Shown one piece after another: positions 23,043 through 32,002 of a DNA stretch of 36,074 nucleotides. Under the pieces are notes generated by a model. That model was given only the letters and a program-made list of their open reading frames with translations, did not search any database and had not been told where the DNA came from. Position numbers and translations under genes: made by a program. The DNA lies in contig CAKPNP010000009.1 in the NCBI GenBank assembly GCA_934169415.1, positions 1 through 36,074 of the forward strand. The letters run 5' to 3'. Origin of the DNA: an uncultured Bacilli bacterium (GTDB lineage Bacteria > Bacillota_I > Bacilli_A > RF39 > UBA660). Position 1 is the first letter of the stretch. Every line of letters starts with the position of its first letter.

Positions 23043-25115
23043 TTATCTTTTAACTTCAACCATTTCATATGCTTCAATGATATCTTTTTCTCTAATATCA
23101 TTATAATTTTCAATAGTTATACCACATTCTAGACCTTTTTTAACTTCTTTAACTGTATCTTTTTCTCTTTGAATAGAATTAATTTTGCCATCATATATAA
23201 CTACATCATCTCTAATTATACGTGCATTACAATCTTTTTTAATTACACCATCTAATACGTATGAACCAGCTATAGTACCAACTTTAGAAAATTTAAATAT
23301 TTTTCTTACTTCAGCTGATCCTGTTACTACTTCTTCATATATTGGATCTAACATACCTTTCATTGCTGATTCCATCTCTTCAACAGCTTTATATATGATA
23401 TCATATAATCTAATTTCAACACCTTGTTCTTTTGCATAATCCTTAATTTTGTTATTTGGTCTTACGTTAAAACCGATTATTATTGCTTGTGATGCTTTAG
23501 CTAAAACTATATCACTTTCTTTTATAGCACCTACACTACTTCTTATTACATTAACATGTACGCCTTCTACATCTAACTTTTCTAATGAATTTTTTAATGC
23601 TTCAGCAGAACCATTTACATCAGCTTTTATAATTACACTTACTTCTTTAGTTCCATCTTTAATTTTATTAAATAATTCATCTAATGTTACAGCTTTAGAA
23701 GGAGTTAAATCTTTAAGACGTGATGATTCTTTTCTTGTTTCTGCAATACTTCTTGCTTGTTTTTCTGATTCAAATGCCATAAATCTATCGCCTGATTTAG
23801 GAACATCTTGTAATCCAGTTATTTCTACAGGTTGAGATAAGTTTGTTTCAGTTAAATCTTGACCTAAATCATTTTTAAGTGTTCTTATTTTTCCATATGT
23901 AGTTCCTACTACAACAGGATCACCTAATCTTAATGTACCATTTTGTACTAATACAGTAACGATAGGTCCTAAATGTTTATCTAATCTTGATTCAACTACT
24001 GTTCCAATTGCATATCTATTAGGATTTGCTTTATATTCGTTCATTTCAGAAACTAATAATATATTATCTAATAATCCTTCTACACCTTCACCAGATTTTG
24101 CAGATATTAAACTTACTAGAGTATCTCCACCCCATGATTCTGGTGTTAAGCCGTGTTCTGTTAATTGAGTATAAACTCTTTCGACATTTGCTTCTGGTTT
24201 ATCTATTTTATTTATAGCTACTATTATTGGAACACCTGCTGCTTTAGCATGATCGATAGCTTCCTCTGTTTGAGGCATAACTCCATCATCTGCAGCTACT
24301 ATTATAATTACTATATCAGTAATACTAGCTCCTCTAGCTCGCATTTCAGTAAATGCAGCATGTCCTGGCGTATCTATGAAAGTAATATAATTATCTTTTA
24401 CTTTAACTTGATAAGCAGATATAGCTTGTGTAATACCACCAGCTTCTAAAGATGCTATATTAGTCTTACGTATAGTATCTAATAATGTTGTTTTACCATG
24501 ATCTACATGCCCCATAATTGTTACTACTGATGGACGAGTAACTAAATCTTTTGGATCATCTATAATTTCATATTCTTCAAAATTAGTTACATCTCTAGAT
24601 TCTTCTCTTTTAAGTTCTTTATTATATTCAAGAACTAAGATTTCTGCATTTTCAAAGCTTATTGAAGTATTTATTGTAGCCATTATTCCAAGTGAAAATA
24701 ATTTTTTCAATAATTCACCACTATTAACTTGTAAAGCTTTGGCAAGTTCACCTATAGTCATATTTTCACGATATAATATAACATCACTGGATACTACATT
24801 AGTCATAAGCTTTTCTTTATTTTTATACATATCTTTTTTCTTTTGAGCAAATTCTTTTTTATTTGTATTTTTATTATCGCTTTTCTTTTTTAATTTTTGT
24901 TTAGAAACAGATTCATCTACTTTAATGTTTTTATTTTCTATTAGTTCTTCTACCATTTCATCCATATCAAATTCTGCATTATCTAAAAGTACGATATCAT
25001 CTTCTTCTAACATATCTGATGAACTATTTGCGCTTATTCCTAATTCATCACATTTTCTAAGTACCTCACTTACAGTTCTATTAATATCTAAAGCATATTC
25101 TCCTACACTCATCAT
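23043..25115 (-). CDS. infB: translation initiation factor IF-2
   Basis: 690 residues from ATG 25115, which follows AAGGAGGTG at 6-base spacing; a GTG further up is part of that site. A short N-terminal IF2-associated segment and a Lys-rich linker (residues 72-104) precede the IF2_N domain (about 116-165). The G domain has GHVDHGKT (202-209), DTPGHAAFTEMRARG, NKID and SAKSGEGVEGL; domains II to IV follow, with GFNVRPNN and the C-terminal fMet-tRNA-binding domain. It delivers initiator tRNA to the 30S subunit. The N-terminal region is short compared with E. coli, as usual in compact Bacillota. It is 13 bases after rnpM. Confidence 0.97.
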   Translation of the reverse strand: MMSVGEYALDINRTVSEVLRKCDELGISANSSSDMLEEDDIVLLDNAEFDMDEMVEELIENKNIKVDESVSKQKLKKKSDNKNTNKKEFAQKKKDMYKNKEKLMTNVVSSDVILYRENMTIGELAKALQVNSGELLKKLFSLGIMATINTSISFENAEILVLEYNKELKREESRDVTNFEEYEIIDDPKDLVTRPSVVTIMGHVDHGKTTLLDTIRKTNIASLEAGGITQAISAYQVKVKDNYITFIDTPGHAAFTEMRARGASITDIVIIIVAADDGVMPQTEEAIDHAKAAGVPIIVAINKIDKPEANVERVYTQLTEHGLTPESWGGDTLVSLISAKSGEGVEGLLDNILLVSEMNEYKANPNRYAIGTVVESRLDKHLGPIVTVLVQNGTLRLGDPVVVGTTYGKIRTLKNDLGQDLTETNLSQPVEITGLQDVPKSGDRFMAFESEKQARSIAETRKESSRLKDLTPSKAVTLDELFNKIKDGTKEVSVIIKADVNGSAEALKNSLEKLDVEGVHVNVIRSSVGAIKESDIVLAKASQAIIIGFNVRPNNKIKDYAKEQGVEIRLYDIIYKAVEEMESAMKGMLDPIYEEVVTGSAEVRKIFKFSKVGTIAGSYVLDGVIKKDCNARIIRDDVVIYDGKINSIQREKDTVKEVKKGLECGITIENYNDIREKDIIEAYEMVEVKR

Positions 25116-25128
25116 ATTAAACACCTCC

Positions 25129-25383
25129 TTATAATAATTTGTCTAATTCATCATATATTTCACTTTTTACTTCAACTTCTAATATTCTATCTAAAATTTT
25201 ACTTTTTTTAGCTTTTTCAAATATTTCTTTTGATTTTTTTAAATAAGCTCCGCGTCCATTAACTTTTCCAGTTGGATCAACTACTACGCCTTCTTTAGTC
25301 CTAACAACTCTTATTAAGTCTTTTTTTTCTAATTTTTCTCTTGATACAACACATGTTCTTAAAGGTATTTTTTTAGTTTTCAT
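25129..25383 (-). CDS. rnpM: RNase P modulator RnpM (YlxR)
   Basis: 84 residues. KKIPLRTCVVSREKLEKKDLIR, then GRGAYLKKS with the RNA-binding GRGAY motif of the YlxR family. In B. subtilis the protein was renamed RnpM after it was found to bind and modulate RNase P. I use the ATG at 25383, the second of two candidates, because it overlaps the nusA stop region by 11 bases and starts MKTKKIPLRTC. It is tightly embedded in nusA-rnpM-infB order. Confidence 0.92.
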   Translation of the reverse strand: MKTKKIPLRTCVVSREKLEKKDLIRVVRTKEGVVVDPTGKVNGRGAYLKKSKEIFEKAKKSKILDRILEVEVKSEIYDELDKLL

Positions 25384-26536
25384 CAACTAAGTTTATTCCC
25401 ATTTCTCTTGCTTGTTCATATGTTTTAATATCAAGATTATATTTAGTTAATCGAGAAGCTAATTTAACATTTAAACCTTTTCTACCGATAGCTAATGATA
25501 AATTTTCATTATCAACTACAACTAATGCTTCTTGTTTTTTAGCATCAAAAATAAATACGTGTAGATTCTTAGCAGGACTTAGTGCATTTTCTATAAATTT
25601 TGATTTATCAGAAGTATATTCTACTATATCAATTTTTTCATTTCCTAACTCTTTTAATATATTAGCTATACGAGTACCTTTTTCACCGATACAAGCTCCA
25701 ATAGGATCAACATTACTATTTTCTGAATAAACAGCTATTTTAGTTCTAATACCTGCTTCACGAGCAACACTATAAACTAAAACTATTCCTTCGTTTATTT
25801 CAGGTATTTCAAGTTCAAATAATCTTTTGATAAAACCATAATGAGTTCTAGAAAGAAGGATAAATGGTCCTTTTGTTGTGTTCTCAACTTTTGTAACATA
25901 AACTTTAATATTAGAACCCATTTTGATTGTCTCACCTGGAATTACTTCTGTTTTAGGTAAAATTCCTTGGGCTCTACCTAAATCAATATAATAATTTTTA
26001 ACATCTTCCATAGCTACTATACCAGTTAGCATTTCATCTTGTTTAGAAGAAAATTCTTCTATTATTATATTTTTTTCTGCTTCTTTTATTTTTTGAATTA
26101 CAACTTGTTTAGCAGTTGCCGCAGCAACACGACCAAAATCTCTAGGTGTTACTTCTTCTTCTATTGTCTCTCCAACATCTATTCCAGGAACAATTTTTCT
26201 AGCTTCCTCTAATGTTATATGTATTCTTGGATCAAATATGTATGGTTTTTCTATTTCTATAGTAGCACCTTCTTCTTCTGAATCCTCATCTTCAACTGTT
26301 AACATAATTGGTTCTCTAGCCTCATTTTCTTCATCTAATACTACTGTTTTATAAGAATAAACATGTATATCACCATTAACTCTATCCATTTCTACTCTTA
26401 CGTTAGATAGTGATTTATAATTTTTTTTATAGGCACTTGTAAGCGCTAATTCTAAAGCATCATATATATAATCTTTTGATATACCTTTTTCTGTTTCAAG
26501 TAAATCTAATGCTTTTCTAAATTCTTTATTATCCAT
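25373..26536 (-). CDS. nusA: transcription termination/antitermination factor NusA
   Basis: 387 residues from the ATG at 26536 (AGAAGGGA site; the upstream open frame runs into rimP and is rejected). NusA N-terminal domain (DNKEFRKALDLLETEKGISK), then S1 (about 130-205), KH1 with GACIGEKGTRIANI and KH2 with LAIGRKGLNVKLASRL. There are no C-terminal acidic repeats, as in B. subtilis. It binds RNA polymerase and RNA to tune pausing and termination. It starts one base after the rimP stop, and rnpM overlaps its end. Confidence 0.96.
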   Translation of the reverse strand: MDNKEFRKALDLLETEKGISKDYIYDALELALTSAYKKNYKSLSNVRVEMDRVNGDIHVYSYKTVVLDEENEAREPIMLTVEDEDSEEEGATIEIEKPYIFDPRIHITLEEARKIVPGIDVGETIEEEVTPRDFGRVAAATAKQVVIQKIKEAEKNIIIEEFSSKQDEMLTGIVAMEDVKNYYIDLGRAQGILPKTEVIPGETIKMGSNIKVYVTKVENTTKGPFILLSRTHYGFIKRLFELEIPEINEGIVLVYSVAREAGIRTKIAVYSENSNVDPIGACIGEKGTRIANILKELGNEKIDIVEYTSDKSKFIENALSPAKNLHVFIFDAKKQEALVVVDNENLSLAIGRKGLNVKLASRLTKYNLDIKTYEQAREMGINLVDEN

Positions 26537-26537
26537 A

Positions 26538-26789
26538 TTATTCAAATCCCTTCTCTTTAGAACATATATCAACAATATAACTATCTGTAATAAAATCCAT
26601 ATTATCTAATATTGGATCTATTAAATCATTTACTTTTATACAATCGTTTACTGTAACATAGTCTCCCTCTTTATCAATAATAATTCTTAAAAAATAAGTT
26701 CCATTTTCTTTAACATATTCTACTTCATCAAGAATATACCCTAATGAATTAATGCTATCTTCTATTAATTCTCTAACTTTTTGCTCCAT
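26538..26789 (-). CDS. rimP: RimP, N-terminal domain only
   Basis: 83 residues. EQKVRELIEDSINSLGYILDEVEYV and FLRIIIDKEGDYVTVNDCIKV with LIDPILD match the RimP N-terminal domain, which assists 30S maturation. Full RimP has about 150 residues: an N-terminal alpha/beta domain, then a conserved SSPGxDRPL joint and an SH3-like C-terminal domain. Here the protein ends at VDICSKEKGFE, where the joint should be, and nusA begins one base later, so the C-terminal domain is absent with no room for a frameshifted tail. The GGAGG site and position in rimP-nusA-rnpM-infB support the assignment. Confidence 0.82.
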   Translation of the reverse strand: MEQKVRELIEDSINSLGYILDEVEYVKENGTYFLRIIIDKEGDYVTVNDCIKVNDLIDPILDNMDFITDSYIVDICSKEKGFE

Positions 26790-26807
26790 AAATCCTCCAA
26801 TATATTA

Positions 26808-26830
26808 AAGAGTGGTTTTTCCCCACTCTT
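26808..26830 (-). other. hairpin in the rimP leader
   Basis: Minus strand AAGAGTGG and CCACTCTT form a perfect 8-bp stem around GGAAAAA, between the expected start point and the rimP ribosome site. The exit (TAATATATT) is too poor in T for a clear terminator, so it may be a leader structure that controls or protects the operon mRNA. Confidence 0.55.
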
Positions 26831-26843
26831 CATGCACATATAA

Positions 26844-26852
26844 ATTATAACA
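26844..26852 (-). promoter_or_regulatory. extended -10 promoter of rimP-nusA-rnpM-infB
   Basis: Minus strand TGTTATAAT, with TATAAT at 26849-26844 and TG two bases before. The -35 region is poor, as expected for an extended -10 promoter. Confidence 0.6.
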
Positions 26853-26894
26853 TAATAAATCTTATTTTAAAAGTAAAAATTGTTATTTTTATAA

Positions 26895-28025
26895 TTAAAT
26901 GTAATATTTTTTATAATCATACACACCTATTAACTCTTTGGTATTTAAAATAAGTAAGTAAACTAAATCATTATCATTTAAATCACTTAAATTAGAAGTC
27001 GTAACAAATGGCATATTGTAGTTTTTAAATCTAATTTCAGTTATCTTTTTCTTATTATTTCCACTTAAATTTTTTTTAATTGAAATAATCTCATCTTTTA
27101 ATATAGTATATTCACCCTTTTTAATATGATTTATAACACTATACATATATAATAAAGAAAAAATAAAACATATTCCTAATACAATACCTGAAATCATACT
27201 TACTAAAAAAAGTTTATATAAAAATCCATGAATACATATTGAAAATAATATTAAAATAAAAGACAGTATTCCTATTTTAAATATAGAATTTTTTTTCTCT
27301 TTTCCATATATATTATCTATTATAAATTCTTTAGTTAGTTCAATTTTATATGAATAGTTATAATTTGTATTTAAATTAATACCTTGGTTAAATGTATTTA
27401 ACTCATTAGTATCTATAACTTTTTTATTTAAATCATTACTTAAATTATATTCATTTTTATTAAAGATAATTGGATTAGAACTATTTTTAGTAAATATTAA
27501 ATAGTATTCATCTGATTCTTTTAAAATATCATATATGTATTTATCTACAGAAACATAGTTATTATATTTTTCAAAATAGTCTTTAAATGTTAAAGCGTAT
27601 GTATCATTTTTTATTTTTCTACGTCTATTAATTATATTTTTTGATAATAAAAGATCTTCAGTTATTACATAATTATTATTTGAAATATTATAATATTTAT
27701 TAAATATCGGATATATATCTATTAAATCTTTAATTAAAAGCAATACTATAACTACTAAAATAATAGACCCCATCATACTAAATGAAAAATAAAGAAGTAT
27801 TAAATCACTTAAAATATACATAATTTTATAACCCAAATTGCTGATCAAACTTTTTAATATTTCGTGTTTATCCAAATCTTTTTTTACAATTATTCTTTCA
27901 TTGTATTTTCTTATATATTTATTTTTTAAATATCCTATAATTCTTAAAAAAATCCTAAAAAACAACATTAAAATTATTATATTTATATTGTTTTTTAAAT
28001 AAAGTATTAAATCATTTATTGTCAT
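26895..28025 (-). CDS. membrane protein of unknown function, four or five spans
   Basis: 376 residues. Two hydrophobic segments lie near the N-terminus (about 15-33 and 68-100) and two more around 248-300. Between and after them are soluble stretches: an Asn- and Tyr-rich loop (110-245) with DTYALTFKDYFEKYNNYV and ESDEYYLIFTKNSSNPIIFNK, and a C-terminal domain ending with VYLLILNTKELIGVYDYKKYYI. The soluble parts have the rhythm of a pleckstrin-like or YcxB-like beta domain, but I cannot place it in a family. It diverges from the CPBP protease gene. Confidence 0.6.
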   Translation of the reverse strand: MTINDLILYLKNNINIIILMLFFRIFLRIIGYLKNKYIRKYNERIIVKKDLDKHEILKSLISNLGYKIMYILSDLILLYFSFSMMGSIILVVIVLLLIKDLIDIYPIFNKYYNISNNNYVITEDLLLSKNIINRRRKIKNDTYALTFKDYFEKYNNYVSVDKYIYDILKESDEYYLIFTKNSSNPIIFNKNEYNLSNDLNKKVIDTNELNTFNQGINLNTNYNYSYKIELTKEFIIDNIYGKEKKNSIFKIGILSFILILFSICIHGFLYKLFLVSMISGIVLGICFIFSLLYMYSVINHIKKGEYTILKDEIISIKKNLSGNNKKKITEIRFKNYNMPFVTTSNLSDLNDNDLVYLLILNTKELIGVYDYKKYYI

Positions 28026-28101
28026 ACAATCATTCCTTTATATCTTTATTATATCATATATTTAAATACTAATATTATTTTTTAATATTATTTAATTTGT
28101 A

Positions 28102-28110
28102 TGATATAAT
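28102..28110 (+). promoter_or_regulatory. promoter of the CPBP-metallophosphoesterase pair
   Basis: TGATATAAT (TATAAT at 28105-28110) with TTAATA 17 bases upstream as a weak -35. AGGTGAT at 28118-28124 is the ribosome site. Confidence 0.6.
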
Positions 28111-28127
28111 ATTAAATAGGTGATTAT

Positions 28128-28817
28128 ATGGAAGATTTAAAAAAAAGTTTTAAACCAATGCTAATATTTATATCATATTTTATATATCAATATTTTCAAG
28201 CAATCCCACTTGCTTTGCTTGGAATTGATTATAATAGTTTACCTCTTAATTTAAAAGTTATTTACCTACTAGCATATGAACTAGTATATATAATTATAAT
28301 TATATTTTTATATAAAGAAACATTTAAAAATAATATAAAAGATTTTATTAAAAATATTGAATATTACTTACATGAGTACCCAAAATATTGGGCATTTGCA
28401 TTTTTTCTTATGATGGTAAGTAATGTATTTATACTACTATTGTTTCCTAACTCAACAGCAACAAATCAAGAAAATATTAATTTAATATTTAATAAAGCTC
28501 CCGCATATATAATTATTTCATCAGCATTATTTGCACCACTTATAGAAGAATCTATATTTAGATTAAGTTTAAGAAAAATATTTAAAACTGATACTTTATT
28601 TATAATTATGTCAGGTTTTGCTTTTGGTGCTATGCATGTTGTTTCAAGTTTTGAAAGTTTTAGTGATTTAATTTATATAATAACTTATTCTATACCTGGT
28701 TTTGTATTTGCATATACACTAGTTAAATCAGAAAATATATTTGTACCTATTAGTTTGCATATGTTTCATAATACATTAACTGTAATTATGCAAATAATTT
28801 TATTAATATTAACTTAA
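28128..28817 (+). CDS. CPBP family intramembrane metalloprotease
   Basis: 229 residues with six to eight hydrophobic segments. The CPBP (Abi/CAAX protease) motifs are complete: APLIEESIFRLSL with Glu140, Glu141 and Arg145; SGFAFGAMHV with His170; and a C-terminal SLHMFHNTL with His211. These form the metal site inside the membrane. Family members cleave prenylated or other small membrane substrates and often give self-immunity to bacteriocins; no bacteriocin gene is visible here. The metallophosphoesterase gene follows after 9 bases and is probably co-transcribed. Confidence 0.87.
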   Translation: MEDLKKSFKPMLIFISYFIYQYFQAIPLALLGIDYNSLPLNLKVIYLLAYELVYIIIIIFLYKETFKNNIKDFIKNIEYYLHEYPKYWAFAFFLMMVSNVFILLLFPNSTATNQENINLIFNKAPAYIIISSALFAPLIEESIFRLSLRKIFKTDTLFIIMSGFAFGAMHVVSSFESFSDLIYIITYSIPGFVFAYTLVKSENIFVPISLHMFHNTLTVIMQIILLILT

Positions 28818-28826
28818 GGAGTTTTT

Positions 28827-29678
28827 ATGAAGATGTATATAAAAATAATCATAAGCATTATATCAATTATAATACTTACATTATTATATTCTAGATTTAT
28901 AGCAACAAAAGGATTAAATGTTAAGGAATATAAAGTTATAAATGACAAAATAACTTATGAATATCATGGACTTAAAATAGTTCATATTACAGATTTACAC
29001 TATGGCACTACTGTATTTGAAAAAGAATTAGAAAATCTAGTCAATGAAACTAATAATTTAAAACCTGATATCGTTGTTTTTACAGGAGATTTATTTGATA
29101 GTGAAGAAACTTATGATAAAGATATATTAATAACTTATCTAAGTAAAATAGAACCTAAAATAGGAAAATACGCAATAAGTGGTAACCATGATAAATTAAT
29201 TGAAGATTTTTATGAAGTAATAGAAAAAAGTGGATTTGTTAATTTAGATAATAAATATGAAATTATTTATTATAATTCAAATGAACCTATTATTATATCT
29301 GGTATAAGTTCGAATTATGAAGATTCATCTAATATAGCAGATAAAACAAAGGAATTTGATGAGTATATAAATAATTTAAATGAAAATAATATTAAACCTA
29401 TATATTCAATATTATTAATTCATGAACCTGATTTTGTTGATAATATTAATGTTGATAATTATGATTTAATATTATCTGGTCATTCACATCTAGGTCAAGT
29501 AAGACTTCCTATTATAGGAAAATTATACACACCATACGGTTCTTTAAAATATTATGATGAATATTATAAAATTAAAAATTCTGATTTATATATATCTGGT
29601 GGAATAGGAACATCATGGATGAAATTTAGATTATTTAATAAACCAAGTATAAATTTATATAGAATTACAAACAAATAA
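28827..29678 (+). CDS. membrane-anchored metallophosphoesterase (YaeI/YkuE-like)
   Basis: 283 residues. One N-terminal hydrophobic anchor (about 4-25), then a calcineurin-like phosphoesterase domain with all motifs: VHITDLHYG (Asp56, His58), VFTGDLFD, SGNHD (118-122), LLIHEPD and LSGHSHLGQ. Relatives include YkuE/YaeI, which act on lipid A-type or teichoic acid lipids at the membrane. The substrate is not known. The ATG follows AAGGAG. The gene ends at a bidirectional terminator shared with the DUF1287 gene. Confidence 0.88.
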   Translation: MKMYIKIIISIISIIILTLLYSRFIATKGLNVKEYKVINDKITYEYHGLKIVHITDLHYGTTVFEKELENLVNETNNLKPDIVVFTGDLFDSEETYDKDILITYLSKIEPKIGKYAISGNHDKLIEDFYEVIEKSGFVNLDNKYEIIYYNSNEPIIISGISSNYEDSSNIADKTKEFDEYINNLNENNIKPIYSILLIHEPDFVDNINVDNYDLILSGHSHLGQVRLPIIGKLYTPYGSLKYYDEYYKIKNSDLYISGGIGTSWMKFRLFNKPSINLYRITNK

Positions 29679-29706
29679 GATATTAGAAAAACTAATATCT
29701 TTTATT
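29677..29706. terminator. bidirectional terminator between convergent genes
   Basis: AAGATATTAG and CTAATATCTT pair perfectly around AAAAA, followed by TTATTTTA on the plus strand; A-rich on the other side. It overlaps the stop region of the metallophosphoesterase gene. Confidence 0.75.
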
Positions 29707-30342
29707 TTAACTAATTCTATAATGTGCTACTATATCATCTCTTTTTTCAAGTATATCTTCTTCATAATATACTTGATATGGACTATAATGATGTATTACA
29801 AAAGTAATACTTTTTTTATTTCTTTTATCTGATACTATACCAATATGTTTTTTAAAAACAACGATATCTCCACCTTGCCAATTTGTTGTATCGTATATAT
29901 CAGTTGTTAAAGATATAGCATTATTATCAAAATATATTTTTAGATTATTTACTCTTCTAAAATCTATATTTTTATCAATTATATCTATATCATATTTTTC
30001 TTTATTATTTTTAATATCTATATTAACAAGTTCTCTTAAATCATATCCTGCACCAAGTAATCCAAATGCTACAACATCAGTACACGTTCCATAATTATCA
30101 GATGGATATCCAGTAGAATAATATTTACTTTTATATTTAGGTTTGGTTTTTATATATTCTCTTACACTATTTAATATATCAGTTTGATCATCTATGCCAT
30201 CTAAATCTTTATCGGTTTTGCTAATGTAATTTTCTATTTTAAAATAAGTATTATCATATTTTTTATGTGGTATTACATTAAAGTAATATAATAAGTAACT
30301 AATTAATATAATAAATATTGTAAAAATTAAAATCCTTTTCAA
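29707..30342 (-). CDS. DUF1287 family protein (NlpC/P60-like fold)
   Basis: 211 residues. An N-terminal hydrophobic segment (1-20) is a likely signal anchor, followed by TDKDLDGIDDQTDIL, an EF-hand-like DxDxDG loop, then YSTGYPSDNYGTCTDVVAFGLLGAG with the candidate catalytic Cys, and VVFKKHIGIVSD with the matching His. DUF1287 proteins share the papain-like NlpC/P60 fold and may act on the cell wall; activity is unproven. Convergent with the metallophosphoesterase gene; its ATG is 2 bases after the end of the Tag gene. Confidence 0.82.
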   Translation of the reverse strand: MKRILIFTIFIILISYLLYYFNVIPHKKYDNTYFKIENYISKTDKDLDGIDDQTDILNSVREYIKTKPKYKSKYYSTGYPSDNYGTCTDVVAFGLLGAGYDLRELVNIDIKNNKEKYDIDIIDKNIDFRRVNNLKIYFDNNAISLTTDIYDTTNWQGGDIVVFKKHIGIVSDKRNKKSITFVIHHYSPYQVYYEEDILEKRDDIVAHYRIS

Positions 30343-30344
30343 AA

Positions 30345-30890
30345 TTATTTCTCCTTATATAAATAGCACTCTTTATCATGGGAATATATAATACCAATAG
30401 CTTGTAAATATGAGTATATAGTAATACTACCTACAAATTTCATACCTCTTTTTATTAAATCTTTTGAAATCATATCTGATAAATTTGATTTTGTTAGACC
30501 TGTTTCATAAAATATATTACCATTAGTAAACTCTTTTAGGTAATCATAAAAATTATTATACTCATTTAATATTTGTTTAAATACTTTTGCATTATTTATA
30601 CTTGCATATATTTTTAATTTATTACGTATTATATTTTTATTTGATAATAATTCATTTATTTTATTATCATCATAATTAATTATTTTATCAATATCGAAAT
30701 TATCATATGCAATTTTAAAATTTTCTCTTTTATTTAATATACATTCAAAAGAAAGCCCTGATTGAAATGATTCTAAAATAAGCATTTCAAATAAATATTG
30801 ATTATCATATCTAAATCTACACCATTCATTATCATGATAAAAAACATATTTTTCATTATTTAAATTACACCACTTGCATCTTTTTAGCAT
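30345..30890 (-). CDS. tag: DNA-3-methyladenine glycosylase I
   Basis: 181 residues from the ATG at 30890 (AGAGG site); an ATG at 30902 overlapping the upstream stop (ATGA) is possible and would add four residues. RCKWCNLNNEKYVFYHDNEW, LFEMLILESFQSGLSF and the C-terminal MKFVGSITIYSYLQAIGIIYSHD segment match Tag, including the zinc ligands (N-terminal Cys and His, C-terminal His and Cys) and the LExFQ catalytic Glu. The usual EWGxP is EWCRF here, a mild deviation. It removes 3-methyladenine from alkylated DNA. The upstream neighbour is a GNAT gene. Confidence 0.88.
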   Translation of the reverse strand: MLKRCKWCNLNNEKYVFYHDNEWCRFRYDNQYLFEMLILESFQSGLSFECILNKRENFKIAYDNFDIDKIINYDDNKINELLSNKNIIRNKLKIYASINNAKVFKQILNEYNNFYDYLKEFTNGNIFYETGLTKSNLSDMISKDLIKRGMKFVGSITIYSYLQAIGIIYSHDKECYLYKEK

Positions 30891-30898
30891 ATTACCTC

Positions 30899-31453
30899 TC
30901 ATTTTATAAAATTAATATTATAAACATTAAAAATTTTACCTATAATATAGCTCAAAATTTTAGAATTTGTCATTTGTTTATAGAATAAATTTAAATTTTC
31001 ATTTGAAACTTTAAAATTTTTATTAGTACATAATATTTCATATTCAACTTCTGCATCTATATAAAACACATTAGTTGAGTAAAAACCATTTTTTAAATAG
31101 AATTGTTTTCTTCTTAATTTTTCACTACTATTAGCTCTTTCAATACTTAATATAACATTATCATAATCTTTTGCTAGTTTTTTTATAATTTCTGTTCCAT
31201 ATCCCATTGATTGTTTATCTTTATTTATTGCAAAATACATTAAATATACACTATTTTCATACTTAAGTATATATTCTAGTCCTATAAGTTCATTTTGATA
31301 AAATATAGAATTAAATAAAACATTTTTTTGTTTTGAACAACATTTTAAAATCCAAAACGGAAATTTTTCTTGTTTTGGAAAAGATGTTTCATATAAATTT
31401 CTTACCTTTTTTTTACAGTAAACACTAAAATAATCTTTATATTCTAAATCCAT
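30899..31453 (-). CDS. GNAT-like acetyltransferase
   Basis: 184 residues. YLMYFAINKDKQSMGYGTEIIKKL gives the GNAT beta4 strand and acetyl-CoA loop (Q-x-x-G-x-G). NSSEKLRRKQFYLKNGF follows as the C-terminal alpha4-beta6 region. The last 40 residues are an extra helical tail not seen in minimal GNATs. The substrate is unknown. It ends in TGA, overlapping a possible start of tag by four bases. Confidence 0.7.
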   Translation of the reverse strand: MDLEYKDYFSVYCKKKVRNLYETSFPKQEKFPFWILKCCSKQKNVLFNSIFYQNELIGLEYILKYENSVYLMYFAINKDKQSMGYGTEIIKKLAKDYDNVILSIERANSSEKLRRKQFYLKNGFYSTNVFYIDAEVEYEILCTNKNFKVSNENLNLFYKQMTNSKILSYIIGKIFNVYNINFIK

Positions 31454-31496
31454 TTTATCACCCTACAAGTTTTTATTATTAATTTATATAATCAAT

Positions 31497-31952
31497 TTAT
31501 TTAATTTCTAATTTCATAATTAGTTCATCTTGCTTAAATCCAAATTTTTGATAAATTCTTATTGCATCTGAATTATCACTTGAAAGACTTAAATCAGTTA
31601 TGTAATTTTCTTTAGCATATTCAAGTACATTTTTTATTAAATTAGTTTGTATTCCTTTTTTTCTGTATTCATTTAGTGTAAAAACATCACATATATAACC
31701 TTTTATACCATTTCCTATACACTGTGGCATATATTCTATTACTTGAAGGCCACAAGTTGCAACTATTTTATTATTTATAACTTCTACAAATAAGTAAATA
31801 TCATTATTTAAATGTTTTTCTAAATACTTTTTAGTTACTTCATAGAGTTCTTCGTCTTTATTTGGATATAAATCTCCCTAATCATCCTTTTGTTGCATTA
31901 ATCTTAACGTAGATATTTCATCTATATCTTCATGACTAGCTATTTTAATCAT
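31497..31952 (-). pseudogene. GNAT acetyltransferase with in-frame amber codon
   Basis: The full frame runs from ATG 31952 (GTGAAGGAT upstream) to TAA at 31497: an N-terminal MIKIASHEDIDEISTLR, then QQKDD, then a TAG at 31880-31878 (codon 25), then GDLYPNKDEEL and a normal GNAT body with IVATCGLQVIEYMP, NEYRKKGIQTNLI (acetyl-CoA loop) and SSDNSDAIRIYQKFGF. One base change from a Tyr codon (TAT or TAC to TAG) would explain it. No frameshift is present and the rest is intact, so the loss is recent. An internal start at 31730 would give only 77 residues without the beta2-beta3 strands. Confidence 0.8.
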
Positions 31953-32002
31953 ATAATCCTTCACTTATATTGTTATTATATATTTTAAACTCGTACACTT
32001 TT

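Noticed and set aside
23185..24449. Several open frames on the plus strand opposite infB
   Set aside because: They are shadows of infB codon bias; no ribosome sites, and the compositions are low-complexity Ser/Ile/Tyr.
31878..31880. Amber codon read as an amino acid (genetic code change)
   Set aside because: rbfA and other genes end with TAG and their proteins have normal lengths; TGA is also used as a stop, so the standard code fits.
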